Of a stretch of DNA of 64,000 nucleotides, positions 23,901-35,867 are shown piece by piece. This DNA comes from Anadara kagoshimensis (taxonomy: Eukaryota; Mollusca; Bivalvia; Arcoida; Arcidae), in contig CM037871.1 of the NCBI GenBank assembly GCA_021292105.1, positions 18,285,460-18,349,459 of the forward strand, read 5' to 3'. How positions within the stretch are numbered: position 1 is the first letter of the stretch; each line of letters starts with the position of its first letter. A program made the position numbers and the translations under genes. The notes beneath the pieces are model-generated. The model was not told where the DNA came from and ran no database searches. It was given only the letters and a program-made list of their open reading frames with translations.

Positions 23901-24684
23901 TTAACCCGCACTGAATTGTTGTAGTCGTACTTGTAAAAATCAACGATGGGAATGTTAACACAGACTGTTTGATTTTAAAATAGCTTTGAAGAATGTTTTG
24001 AAATTCAATTTTTAATTTCTAAATTAACACAGAATGCTAGATTTTAAAATAGTTTTCAACAATGTTTTGAAATTTAATTTTAAATTTTTAAAATTTTTAT
24101 CTAAATTGACACAGAATGCTAGATTTTAAAATAGTTTGAAGAATGTTTTAAAATTCAATTTCAAATTTTGTTTTTTTTTTAAATTAACACAGAATGTTAG
24201 ATTTTAACCCTTCTCCTGCTGAATTGTTTTCAGTACTATATGTAGCCTATGCTGATTTGTTTTAGAGAATAATGATAAAATGTGACCCTCTGATGCATTT
24301 GACTGTAGAAATTAAACTATCCATCGGATTTTAACCATTTTTGGACAAAATGTAGAACATTCAATTTTCTATAGATTTACATGAAAATGAAATAAAAACA
24401 ATTTCTGGTTACCATGGCAACTGTTCAGAAATCATTATTATTTACCAAAAAATAAGAAAAATTCAGTTTTCTTACCGTAAAATGAAGTTGTGAACCAATT
24501 AGTGTTAAGTAAATTTTGGCAATATAATTCTTACATTATTAACACAAAATAACAAGATAATGTTTTTTTCAAGTTGCTATAGCAACCATTTATATTCCCT
24601 GCATTTATCATTAGTTTTTGTAATATCAATGTGCAATTGTACAAAGTTTCATTTGTCCATAAAACAAAATCTAACAATCACAAA

Positions 24685-25303
24685 CTCATGAAATTTGCAC
24701 ATATTGTGTAGAATAATATTGTGTTTAAAATACCATCAGTAGTCATAACTAATATTATCCCGTTGCTATGGTAACGGAATACAAATTCAAGAATTCTTGA
24801 AAATTCAAAATATTTACACATTTCTTGGAAACATCTTTTGTTTAAATCAACATATTTGACTAAACAACATTATGGAAACAAAACTGATTTCAAAGTTGTA
24901 AAAACATGGCAAAATTATTGATTCAGTCTCCATGGCAACCATTTACTCGAGTTAAAGTATTTAATACTTTTTGCCAATGAACTGCAAAATGTGGCCAGTA
25001 TTTAATTGATCAATAAATCAAAACTAGTCATCAGAATTCAACAAAATTCGCACATCTGATGTATAATTATATTATGTTTAAAATACTACCAATAGTCATA
25101 ACAAATATTATCCCGTTGCTATGGTAACGGAATACAAATTCAAGAATTCTTGAAAATTCAAAATATTTACACATTCTTGGAAACATCTTTTGTTTAAATC
25201 AACATATGTGACTAAACAACATTATGGAAACAAAACTAATTTTAAAGTTGTAAAAACATGGCAAAATTATTGATTCAGTCTCCATTTACATGAGTTAAAA
25301 AGT
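24685..25303. repeat. ~354-bp tandem duplication inside the piggyBac element
   Basis: Blocks such as TTATCCCGTTGCTATGGTAA (24755 and 25108) and AAACAACATTATGGAAACAA recur at a constant offset. The second copy ends just short of the transposase C-terminal exon. The copies differ by scattered substitutions. Confidence 0.85.
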
Positions 25304-26394
25304 TAAAAGTATCAAATGCTTTTTTCCAATGAACTGCAAAAATTATTCTTCACAATTGTTATTATTTTGAAGACGTTTGTATGCCAACACGTACTCCTGC
25401 TTCGTATGGTATAGTTCAAAGCAAGGTGTGACACAGAGAGGAATATTACATTGTTTGCAGGAAAAACTAGTTTCTCTTCCACTTCTCTTTCTTTTTTGTC
25501 CAACAATGGTCGGCCTCTCTGTGTCAACCTTGCTGCAAACAAAACAACGTCTGTAGCATATTTTTCCACCAACTTCAGTTTTTGCAATAAAGTGCCTCCC
25601 TGTCAACCTTTCCAAAGTTAAAGATGATGGTCGCCCGCATCTTACTGCATTGGTTGTAATTGTGTCGCTTACAGACGCCACCATTTCCGAGACTAGTTTT
25701 CTCCTAAATACTCTGCAATATGAAACAAGTACAATCTCTATAATAAAGTTATTGTTTTAATACCTCATGAGGAAAGCTAGGGACTTAATTATGAATTGAT
25801 ATAAATGCATGTATATAAAATGTTTCAGAAATATTTGACTTTTCAATCTGGGACAATTATCCTTTTTTGGACACTAATAATGGAATGCACCTCAATAGTC
25901 TTTATATATAAAGATAATTATATTTAAATAATCTTTATAAATTTTTCACCCAAGTTTGAAGATGCCAAACAAAGTTTCTCTTTTAACTTCTTATTATTAT
26001 TTTCAGTAGTAGTAACTGTAGAAGTAGTAGTAGAAGTACAGTCAAACCTGTCTTATGTGACCTTCCATTCATTGTTGTTAGGTTTCTTGAATACTTGACT
26101 GTTCCTCATCAAAAAAGGACAAGCATTAACAGTTGATATGTAAGGAGGGTCCAAAATATTTCATTTTAAAGATTCCTTGCATGGGGGACTCAATGGAGGG
26201 ACCAGTAACTTGGAGGCATTTTAGGGAACTGATATATATATATATACAACAAGTAAAAAAAAAGGAAAAATGTAATTTTTAAATGGTCAAGATTGCCACC
26301 TCTAAACCATATGTATATATTATACATTTATATTATAAGGAAAGATAACTATGGTAATGAGAAAGACAGAAAGAAAGAAAATATTTCAAAAAAG

Positions 26395-26580
26395 ACAGTC
26401 TGAAAACATCAGTTCTTCTCCGATTCATTGCTTTTTCTCCTATCGGAACTCATCGGAGGCAAACGCTAGAACATCGTAACCAATTCTCCATCAATGACGT
26501 CATATCGTTGTGACGTCATGGTGTTTCCAAAGAGGTGGGATATGATGTTTTCAGAGGGGTACACGATGTTTTCTCCACCC
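26395..26580. repeat. Short inverted repeat with paired CRE-like palindromes
   Basis: TCTGAAAACATCA near 26398 is inverted near 26543-26555. Between them lie two perfect TGACGTCA palindromes (26495-26502 and 26511-26518), 16 bases apart start to start. This falls in the third intron of the dead transposase and may be a small insertion. Confidence 0.5.
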
Positions 26581-27149
26581 TGATCACATGATCCAATGAT
26601 CCAATCAAATTACAGATAGTATCATATTTTTCTAATGAGGTATAATAAATACATATATATGTGTGTGTGTTTTGGATATTTTATACTGTTAAATTGTCAT
26701 CAGAAGAAACATACAATGTATTACCTTTGCAACATTGGTGATGTAGTCCTTGTCGACTGTTTGTAACATATATAGGCATTTAAAACGCTCAAGCTAAAAA
26801 CGTGGAAGAAGACCTCTTCCACCACTTTAATGTCCCCATTGACTTGTGATAAGCAGCCATTTGGTCGGACCTGTCCACTCCTCCCATATATTTATTGTAT
26901 CTGCCACAACTGATGGCCTTATTATATCATTTCCAGTTTTTGGATCTTTTTTACCTGTGTAAGATATTGAAAGCAAAAGATCATTAATCAAAAAAGAAAA
27001 AAAAAAAAAAAAAAATTATACATGTGTCCCATAGAGGTCAATAATACAGAATTTATCAAGTGGACACAGCTGACCAATTAGAGTAATTAATGTACACATT
27101 TTTTAAAACACAGTGCTTTCACCAAGGAATTTGGACAATACACAAAAGA

Positions 27150-27450
27150 TGGAAGCGCGTGGCCTAGTGGTTAAGGCGTTGGACTCATGATTCGAAGGTC
27201 GTGGGTTCAATCCCTGGACCAGGCGATGTGTTGTGTCCTTGAGCAAGACACTTAATTTCACGTTTGTTCCAGTTCACTCAGCTGAAAAATAAATGAGTAC
27301 CAGCAAAATGCTGGGGGTTAACCCTGCGATGGACCAGCGTCCCATTCAGGGGAGAGTCTTGTACTCTCAGTCGCTTAACGCCACCGAAACCGGGATAAGC
27401 TCTGGCCTGATGGGCCTAATGGCTCGGGACAGACTTTAACTTAACTTTTA
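27150..27450 (+). mobile_element. tRNA-derived SINE, family D, inside a piggyBac intron
   Basis: A box TGGCCTAGTGGTTAAGG, B box GGTTCAATCCC, and a body with TGTCCTTGAGCAAGACACTT, a block found in several animal SINE families. The end is TTAACTTAACTTT. An 8-bp duplication ACAAAAGA flanks it (27142-27149 and 27451-27458). It lies in the intron 26955-27589 of the transposase, on the opposite strand, so it inserted after the piggyBac copy formed or was carried with it. Confidence 0.88.
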
Positions 27451-28021
27451 ACAAAAGACCACATTTTAGAATGGGAACTAGTTACATTCTGTATTTGTCA
27501 CACTTCATGCTTCTATTTTTTTTTTTTAAATGCATGCATGGAAAATCAATATGCATTTTGTTCATATAAAATAATTTATTTTATATTACCTGTTAGTACA
27601 TTTTCAGAAGAATGGACTGTAGACAGCAGATAAACATCTTTATGATCCAAGTATTTGGTTGCACTCAGTGGTCCATTGTGCAACACAAATACGTCACCTT
27701 TATTGTCTAGTTTTTTATCCTTAAGTTCCTGTGGTATACCACATCGATTTTTCATCACTGTACCTGTTGCACCAACTCCTATATTTATATATAAAAATAA
27801 ACAAACTGAATAATACACCTCAAATTCTTTAATTGTTGATTATTATAGAAATGAAATTAAATTTTATATTTTGTTATGGAAGTATGAAAGAATGGGAAAT
27901 TCTGCACACTGAAATTTGCATAGTATTTATATAGCACATTTACCTGCTACATTTTATTACACCAAATTAAACCAGTAGAAGTCAAAGACAAGGGCAAAAC
28001 TATGAGGGTATGAAGTGATTC

Positions 28022-28442
28022 AGGTAATCTGGGGATGTTCTCCAGCATATTTTTTCAAACTTCATTTTCAAAAACTGAACTCATACAGATTACAGGTGCA
28101 AATTGTTCAGTTTTATCTGTCTGTAGGTTGCATGCTGTAAATCTGCTAAAAGGCAAATGGAGTGAGAGGACTATAGGGGCCTACAAAATACTCAACACAA
28201 TTTTATTTTATGTTCAATACATATCCAAGTCAAAGTTGTGAGTTTTAAATTAGTGGTCCTAATATACTAGTATGTTCATCTTTGCTTGTTTCTTTTGTTT
28301 ATCATGTTTACCAAATACATGTTCTTCAGTAAGAAATTTTTCTAATTCCTTATTTCCTAGGTTTTGTAAGTCTTGTTATTGTAAGCTTAGTTCACTGTCA
28401 AGTACATTTTATTTAATCACATGTTTCATATATTTTAGACTT
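28022..28442. other. First intron of the piggyBac transposase
   Basis: This stretch lies inside the minus-strand intron bounded by donor GTAAG (28459) and acceptor ATAG (27779). The short plus-strand frame at 28035-28241 has no recognised domain. Confidence 0.6.
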
Positions 28443-29436
28443 TTATAACAATATCTTACCCAAGTTCCATAAATCCCAAAACAGTATTGGAGATGTGTAA
28501 TATCTGTCCATGTAAAGGGTGTGTCCTTGGAAAAAGTAGCCTCTCATTGCATTCATCACCACTTCATATAAGACTCCATTAAGGCTAGGTGCTAATTGCG
28601 ATTTTCCAGTATACAATTTAAAGTGGGAACAATATCCATTAGTGGCATCGCATAACATATAAGCTTTCATTCCAAATTTCTGTGGCTTGTCTGGACTGTA
28701 TATACGAAAATTGAGGTTACCCCTCTAGGGAATCATCCCTTCATCAAATGATAACTGTTTATGTGGGGTTTATACGTTCCCAAAACGGTCCAAAATTCTG
28801 TGGTATATGTCACCAAGTTTATACAGGGGATCATGGCCTTCTGTTCCTCTTGGGATGTAAAACAAGTTGTCACTCAGATGAAAAAAATTGGACAACAAAA
28901 GGAACCTATCCCTTGGCATAACTGACGGGAAAAATGGTGTTGAAGTCACTGTGTCTGTTGTCCAGTATTCTTGAACATCTTGTTGGGACACAAGACCCAT
29001 AGCAATAACCATTGCTAAATATAATTTTATTTCTGGGCCAGTGGTTGGTTTCCAGTTCAAAAATCTTGAATGAGGCTTCAACTGGTCTCCGTTTCTGTTT
29101 AAATTGTGAGGCATATAAATTTGTTTGTTCTGCCATCACAAAATACTCTTGTTCACTTATAAATAATTCTAAAAAATAAGTTAACGGTGGGTTCTCTGGG
29201 GTTACAACATTCACTCCCGATATGCTGGAGAAATTCAGTTCGGTAGGGACTCTATCCCCAACTGTCCAACCTGTTCCGTTAAAAATGAATGTTTCATTGC
29301 TACCAGAATAATTTTCAACGTCAACGTCTTCTGGAGTGAACCCCTCAAATTCATCTTCACTCCCATCATCTGCAAAATACTCTTCCAGAAAGTTGTTTAA
29401 AAACTGCCTTTGGCCCATGGTGCCGGCGGCAGCCAT

Positions 29437-30444
29437 GGCTGGTTTCTATTTGTAAACAGTTTAAGCCCCGCCCCTATGACCCAATTATACGGACATTTAT
29501 TTTTTAAAATAGCATACAAGTTGACTTAAAAAAAATAACAGCGTTAGAAATAAATTTATTCATAATTTTATTATTTTCATACGATAAAATACATGACTTT
29601 TATGAACTTGTTTGTATTTATGCAAATAAATAGTAGTTGGGGCAGACGAAATTTGCATACAAAAAATTGCGGGAAAATTGACTTCCGCTTTCATTATTTA
29701 CCAAATTCAGTGATTTTTCACATTTGTGGAGGAGATATTCTTTCAATACCAAAATGTCAGTTAATTGTAAAAGCTTATATGGATGTGGAAAATTTTTAGG
29801 CGTCAATAAGGTGAGAGAAAACTTATTTGATACAGTTGATCAACAAAAACACGTGATCTATATTTAGAAACGCCACAGTTTGATTGACAAGTCGAATCGG
29901 CATGTAGATTTTAATACTTGACCTGTCATTTACGACTTGGTTGTAATTTTTTCAGTGTGATTTTTAATTGAAAATATTTGCAGTTCAATCCTGAACATAT
30001 GAACAGATTATGGAGCGAATTATTTTAATACAATTGGTCCACGGAAAGCTCGCACGATATGCCTCAAAATGAAAGTAGAGCGGTCGCCCAGGCTATATAT
30101 CGCCAGTCGGCGGTGTTGTGAAACATTCACGACGAACCAAATAACTTGCATGTGTTCTTTTTGAAAGTATTTTAGAAAATAGCATCCATTTTATTTTTAA
30201 TAAACAATTTTGGCATTCCCGAAACCAGCATGTACATATTATTTTTAGATGTCACATGACGTGATTCAGAAACTGCTCGATTTCAAAGCAATTTGTGTAC
30301 AAAAACGATGTTTCATGGAAAAATAACAACAACAATTTGAAAAGTATATATTTTAATATTTAATTTTTTATTTTATTCAACACAACCCCTGCAATTCTAG
30401 AACAAAAACTATGTTATTTTTTCTGAAGCGACAGGTCATGTGAC
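29437..30444. other. Right flank of the piggyBac element, no gene
   Basis: Sequence between the transposase start and the subterminal repeats. It would carry the transposase promoter. No TATA box is clear. The short frames at 29593-29806 on both strands have no recognised content. Confidence 0.5.
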
Positions 30445-30939
30445 ATGTCGGGAAAACCCTGCTCCCGCATACGGAACTACACTGAGGATGTCGGGAAAAC
30501 CCTGCTCCCGCAGGAGAAGGGTTAAAATAGCTTTGAAGAATGTTTTGAAATTCAGTTTTTCTTTTTTAATTTTCTTTTAAATTAACACAGAATGCTAGAT
30601 GTTAAAATAGCTTTGAAGAATGTTTTGAAATTTAATTTGTAATTTTTTTTCTAAATTTTGTTTTTAAATAATTGATCTTATTGAACTTTTAGCACCATTT
30701 ATTAAATTGTAATTTAAATTTAATACAATAAATATTTTGTATCATTAAAATTTGAAGTTTTTAGTCATCAATATTTGTAACTTTAATTTTGTATCTCATG
30801 ACTTTTAATTAAGATTACAACACTTTAAATTATGCAAAACTTGTAAAATCACAAACCGATAAAATAGGGTTCTTTATACGTGGAGGTGGAGGGTAAAAAT
30901 TGAGTTTTAGGCTCAGTAAAGATTTTTTTATTTACACTT

Positions 30940-31012
30940 GTATTGAGGTGGGTTAAGTTTTGGAATGGTGGATGAAACTGGAGTACACAGAAAAGAAATA
31001 TTTGACATATTG
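30940..31012 (-). mobile_element. SINE family C, 3' fragment
   Basis: CACTTGTATTGAGGTGGGTT, then TGGAATGGTGGATGAAACTG and AGTACACAGAAAAG match the 3' part of family C read on the minus strand. Confidence 0.55.
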
Positions 31013-31189
31013 ATCTGATATATATCCTTGAGGGTGTCTTCACATTTATCTCACATTTGATATTTTGATAGGGGGAAAGGTAAATTTTATGTTGGATAAA
31101 GGACATCAACGGAAAATGGAAACAATAGGTTGGCTTGGGTACTGTGAACATGGAAATTCATAATTTTTCCATAATAGGAAAATAATTCA

Positions 31190-31375
31190 AATTAACTTTT
31201 ATTTGAAAAAAATATCCAAATTATGCTCCATTTCAGAACAAAAAATCTACTTGGAAAATATATAAAATATTCTCCATTTTGGAAAAAACATTGCAAGAAT
31301 GGAACCTTATTGGAAAAAATCCCAAATATGCTCCATTTTGGAAAAAAAGATATTCTAAGAACATAACCTTTATTA
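31190..31375. repeat. Degenerate ~60-bp tandem repeat
   Basis: Three diverged copies of a block with AAATATGCTCCATTTTGGAA. Confidence 0.6.
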
Positions 31376-32265
31376 AGTTTATATTTTATTTTTCTATTCG
31401 GTTAAAGCATCTCAGCAAAATGAGTGTTCAAACTCTTAAGTAATGACTCAAACTTTCTCCAGGCACTCATTTTCCTCCACCATCTCAGACCTGAAGTGAA
31501 ACACACTTGACTTGGGGGTGTAAAAGATCGACACTTCAGTCCACTTAACTCGGCTCAGCTAAATTCTGTTTAAACTCTAAGTGATAATTCTCATGAAGTA
31601 GAAAGGTTTTTTCATTTGTTTACATGGGTAGTAGATAATTTTGTATCGCTATGACGTTATTACTGGCACCATACCAATGTATAATACACATACACGCACA
31701 CGTAATTTGTCATGAGTTTGGTATCTAAAAAAATAACAGGGAAATGGCTAATCGGTGTGACATTTTATGGTACACCATCTATATAAACCTGTTTTTTGCC
31801 AGAAAGCGTGATCGGGAGTCAGCGATTTTAGACAACTTGCCAGAAATTGTAGGTTAAGTAACGTAAACAAATACTGATATGGAGAAACGACTTTGTCCCA
31901 TAATGCACTGTTTACGTACTCTCAGTAGAATAGAACTCATCATTTGACGTTTGTGACTTACAAGGTGCTCCCGTTTTTAGGAGGGATGGATATACTTATG
32001 CCCATTTAGCACTTGATTTTATTGGTCCACGTCATTAAGTTATTAACATTGTTTATTATACAGGATAATGGATGCCATTGACCCAAGATTTAGGAAGTCT
32101 TAGTTTGGGATTATTGATAAAAAAGATTTGAATCTTGATCTTATTTTTTAATATTTAAATGATTTTGGAGGGTAGAGGGTTAAAATAAAATACTTTGAAA
32201 CAAATAAAAATGGTTGTAACTTAATAGGAAAAAGAAAATTTGTAAAATTGAAAAAAAAAAAAACA
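31376..32265. other. Gene-free stretch
   Basis: No exon or repeat recognised. Sequence near 31800-31860 looks briefly exon-like (acceptor-like CCAG, 17 open codons, then GTTAAG) but resembles no known protein. Confidence 0.35.
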
Positions 32266-32282
32266 TTATTGGCACCGCTTTT

Positions 32283-32790
32283 TGTAAAACTACCAACAAC
32301 AACAGCAAAAACAATCACCACCACAGCAATAACAACAGCAACCAACACACCATCAACAACAATCACAACTAAAGATGTTTTATGACAAAACCTGCCACCA
32401 AAACAACAACCACAGCAATAACAACAGCAACCAGCACACCATCAACAACAATAACAACAACAATCAAAGCTAAAGACTTTTTATGACAAAATCTGCCACC
32501 AAAACAACAACCACAGCAATAACAACAGCAACCAACACACCATCAACAACAATCACAGCTAAAGACTTTTTATGACAAAATCTGCCACCAAAACAACAAC
32601 CACAGCAATAACAACAGCAACCAGCTCACCATCAACGGCAATAACAACAACAATCACAGCTAAAGACTTTTTATGACAAAAACTGCCACCAAAACAACAA
32701 CCACAGCAATAACAACAGCAACCAGCACACCATCAACGACAATAACAACAACAATCACAACAGTAACAACTGCAACAGCTATATCATTCT
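32283..32790. repeat. CAA-rich ~100-bp minisatellite
   Basis: About five copies of a unit with TAAAGACTTTTTATGACAAA, then CTGCCACCAAAACAACAACC and CAACAATAACAACAAC. Starts lie at 32371, 32472, 32561 and 32662 (spacing 101, 89, 101). The 89-base unit lacks a 12-base ACAATAACAACA-type block. Confidence 0.9.
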
Positions 32791-34380
32791 AGATCGTAAA
32801 GTTTTCAATCCTTAATCACATGGATAAGGATTATCATAACTACACAGCATAAGGATAGTGAGAGACACAAGACATCTTTCTGAATTTGATTTAAATTAAT
32901 TACTTTCACCAAATCATCCTTTATCATCTGTCGTTAAGCCGTTTAATTGGATAATGACCTATCTTCAGAACTAATCAGATGATCTTTTAAATAATTTACA
33001 TGGAACATGAAATATACATCATGTCAATCAAGTCCCAATCAAGTCTCAGGCAAACAGTTTACGTCACTGATTGGTCATTATTAAAGATTTGTTACCTATT
33101 TTTTGATTGGATGATATAAAAATTGTGTTCCAGTGATTTTATATCTTTTTCATTTGGTTTTTTTATTTGTTGTTTTTTCTTTGGAAAAATTTTATTTATT
33201 TCCTGGTATTTATATGGCTACTGAATCAAATTAATGTATCTTTTGGATATACCCCATGATATTTGTGGTATTCTTTGATTGACTTTTCTTGTTAATTAAA
33301 TGTTTCCTAGGTTTTGCAACCCAAAAAATAAATAAATAAATAAAAGAACCTAGGCTTTAATGGGGTCAGAATAAATAAATAAATAACATAAGAACCTAAA
33401 TTAATATTTAAGAGAGACAGAAAATATGTTCATTGTGGTTGAAAAAATGAAGGCACACAGAATACATGTATTCATTAAAATTCATTTGAAACAATTACAC
33501 ATTCTTTTTAAGTGGATAAGTGGATATGTAAAAAGAGTCGTTTCTTTTTCGGTAATGGCCTTTAAGTAAGACTTCTGTATCATCGTGAGAATTACTGGAT
33601 TATGTAGTAATTATTTAGACATAAAAATACACATAATGCCTTATCTTGTCTCCCTGTTGAACTAATTAAAAACTTTGACCTAAGTGGATTTCTTTCCATC
33701 TCAACTGCTTTATCTTTCTTTTTTTTTCTTTCTGTCTTGACTCCTTGCTGAACTAATTATAAACTTCTGACCTAAGTGGATTTCTGTGTTTGACTGTGTT
33801 TTTGCTTTCTTAAAAACTGATGCTCCATGTCATGGCAGGCATGGCACATTAAATAAACCTTCCCTGCACATTGCCCTGAGCATACTACTAAGGTAAGAAT
33901 TTCTGCCACTTCATGTATAGCTGGTGATGTCTAGATAGGAGTGAATTTTTCTAGACTGGTCATAAAACCCCATTGAATCTTAAAACTTAAACATCATGAA
34001 ATATTCTGAACTGTGATATAAAACCCCATTCCATCGATCTTTTTATTTTGACTGTTTATTTTTATTTTTCTTTCTATCTTAACCAAGTTTTATTTCTTTC
34101 TATCTTGACTTTCTGTAGAACTAATTAAAATCATTGACCTTAGTGATGTGTTACCTGGCAATGTTTTTATCATTCAGGGTCTTCAATGACCTTGACGATG
34201 TTGGCACAAATCATCATGAAAAAAAGAGTAGATTCGACTTTGATGGTAGAGTGCATCCCATGACCATTCTCATAATGATATGGGTTTCCTTCGACAAGTT
34301 TTTTGAATTTTTGACACCATGCCAGTGATCTGTGCCTTTTAATGCTATAGATATAAGTGTTTTAGTCATTTTAGTAACAA
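32791..34380. other. Gene-free stretch with SINE fragment
   Basis: 33320-33390 has two AAAT-rich tracts with AGAACCTAGGCTT nearby. 33835-33985 is a 3' fragment of SINE family A (GGCATGGCACATTAAATAAA, CACATTGCCCTGAGCATACT, GTGATGTCTAGATAGGAGTG). 33655-33790 and 34080-34140 share AACTAATTAAAA..TTTGACCTAAGTGGATTTCT-like blocks, a loose repeat. No exon recognised. Confidence 0.5.
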
Positions 34381-34384
34381 ATAA

Positions 34385-35340
34385 ATGGGATCGCTTAAAA
34401 TTTATGTACCTATGAGGATTAACTAAACCAATCCGCAACTTCTTCATGCCATCCTTAACATAAATCTCTGATGCTATGCATAACAAGATTTTAGGATTTT
34501 CCTCTTTTTGTTTAAGTAAAATGTTTAAATAAATCTTGAAAACGAATGTAGCAATTCTAAAATAAACTTCTGGTAAACTTGTCCACAACTTATTAATGCC
34601 TCCAGCTCTAATATATATATTTATATATATATCTGATGCTACCAGGCATATCAAAATTTTGGGTTAGCCTCTTTTCTCTAAGTAAAATGTCTAAATGAAA
34701 CTTTTATATTTTTGTGGTAAAATTTAAGTCCTAAATTCTTAAATAAATTCAGCACACAAGTTATCAATTCAAAAATAAACTTCTGATAATATGATTCACA
34801 GCTTATAAATGCCTTCTTTTAAACTACTTATGCTACCATCACAATCATCCGATTAGCATCTTATATTGGACAAATGTGAAAACTTTTAAAATAATTTAAT
34901 AAATTTCTAAGATATATGTATTCAACAATTTCAGGTGTCATTTTGGCGATCACTTCAAGACTATAATATTTGGCCCCTACAGTTTCACAATCATTTCTTA
35001 ACTAAAAAGATTTTCTTTAACTTAAATCTGCAAATTTGAATTCTTAGTAATTCTGATAATTTATAAGATATTTTGGAATTTAAGTCTCATTTTAAAGACC
35101 ACTTATAGTTTATAACATTTGTATTTAGTTTTGTAAAAACAAATTGTGCATAGTCCAATAAAGTATTGCCAAAATTTGCACAATTTAGGTACGGGAAAAT
35201 CTCAGTTAAGGATTGATTGTGAAGCCGCCATGTCAAAATTTTGCAACTTTTTTGCTTTTCTCCAAATAAAAAGTCTAAATAAAACTTACAATATTTCTGT
35301 GGTGATTTGCAGCACAAAAGACTTAAAATTCTAAATAACA
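34385..35340. repeat. Diverged ~190-bp repeats including a family M1 MITE
   Basis: Related blocks (AACTTCTTCATGCC / ACAACTTATTAATGCC / ACAGCTTATAAATGCC) recur near 34435, 34583 and 34797, with TTTAAGTAAAATGT..AAAT after each. 34973-35226 is a recognisable M1 copy (GCCCC..AGTTTCACAATCATTTC at the left, GGATTGATTGTGAAGCC at the right). The open frames on both strands are by-products. Confidence 0.55.
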
Positions 35341-35867
35341 AGCCGACGTTTCTGAGTGTTTGTTATTAATAGGTATGATTTTGATTTTGAAGACAGTAAA
35401 ATATTCCTGCATTTATTACATCTTTGAAGACAGTTAAATGTTCCGGAGATAAAATCTGAGAGGATATGTAATAAAATTTGATAATTTGAAATAGAAGAAA
35501 CACATAAGTTGTTTTTTCCTCTCGTTAGAGATAATATGAACAGGTGTCGTTACCGTCGGAAATGGCATTCACACGGCCAGATGTATACATACCGGTGCTT
35601 ATCATTGAAGTCAGCCATTTTGTACAAGTCAGGTATTCTGGGTTTAAAACTCAGATTTGATGATTTGACATGATTTTCATCCTCTTTCTAAGCTTTGATC
35701 CTTTGTATGAAACCTTAACAATGGTAGGCATGGCTTGATAAAAAACTCTTGCTGCTCATCGCCATGAGCATTTTGCAAAGGGTTTCCCCTACAGCTGGTA
35801 TATATACCACCAACGGAATTTCTTCCTCTGTGCAAACCTATAGTTCTTGTCACTTTTATCCTTCTCT

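Larger units (their letters stand above)
25343..29436 (-). pseudogene. Broken piggyBac (PGBD4-type) transposase, at least 4 exons
   Basis: A DDE transposase that would cut and paste its element at TTAA. The N-terminal acidic region starts at 29436 and runs into the DDE_Tnp_1_7 domain (KPTTGPEIKLYLAMVIAMG, then YMDRYYTSP with a catalytic Asp). Exon 1 ends at 28460 (donor GTAAG). Exon 2, 27778-27590, carries GATGTVMKNRCGIP and KDVYLLSTVHS. Exon 3, 26954-26725, carries GGVDRSDQM with the last catalytic Asp. Exon 4, 25712-25343, is the C-terminal Cys-rich zinc domain (CFVCSK...CKQC...CVTPCFELYH). Splice phases match at exons 1/2 and 2/3. It is dead: a frameshift near 29085-29110, in-frame stops near 28770 and 28727, a one-base loss just before YNKYMGG and another frameshift after LKWWK. 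Intact ends could still be mobilised by a transposase elsewhere. The opposite-strand frames are shadows. Confidence 0.92.
24208..30521 (-). mobile_element. 6.3-kb piggyBac element with intact ends
   Basis: TTAA target duplications lie at 24204-24207 and 30522-30525. The terminal inverted repeats are a perfect 12 bp, CCCTTCTCCTGC, at both ends. Inside the right end, a 25-bp block with GTCGGGAAAACCCTGCTCCC occurs twice (30445-30469 and 30488-30512). The element contains a minus-strand transposase in several exons, now broken, a ~354-bp tandem duplication near its left end, and a SINE. Removing the element and one TTAA restores the host tandem repeat exactly. PiggyBac elements always target TTAA and excise precisely, so this is the expected empty site. 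Confidence 0.95.
23945..30680. repeat. ~60-bp tandem repeat split by the piggyBac element
   Basis: Units read roughly AACACAGAATGCTAGATTTT, then AAAATAGCTTTGAAGAATG, then an AT-rich spacer. About four copies lie at 23945-24207 and about two at 30522-30680. The transposon at 24208-30521 sits inside one unit at its TTAA. Only the two ends of this range are repeat sequence. Confidence 0.85.

Noticed and set aside
24208..30521. Domesticated piggyBac host gene
   Set aside because: Intact terminal repeats and TTAA duplications with multiple stops and frameshifts indicate a decayed transposon rather than a conserved host gene.
31803..31856. Possible small exon (acceptor-like CCAG, 17 open codons, GTTAAG donor-like)
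   Set aside because: No match to the expected basonuclin N-terminal Cys-rich segment; the signals are too weak.
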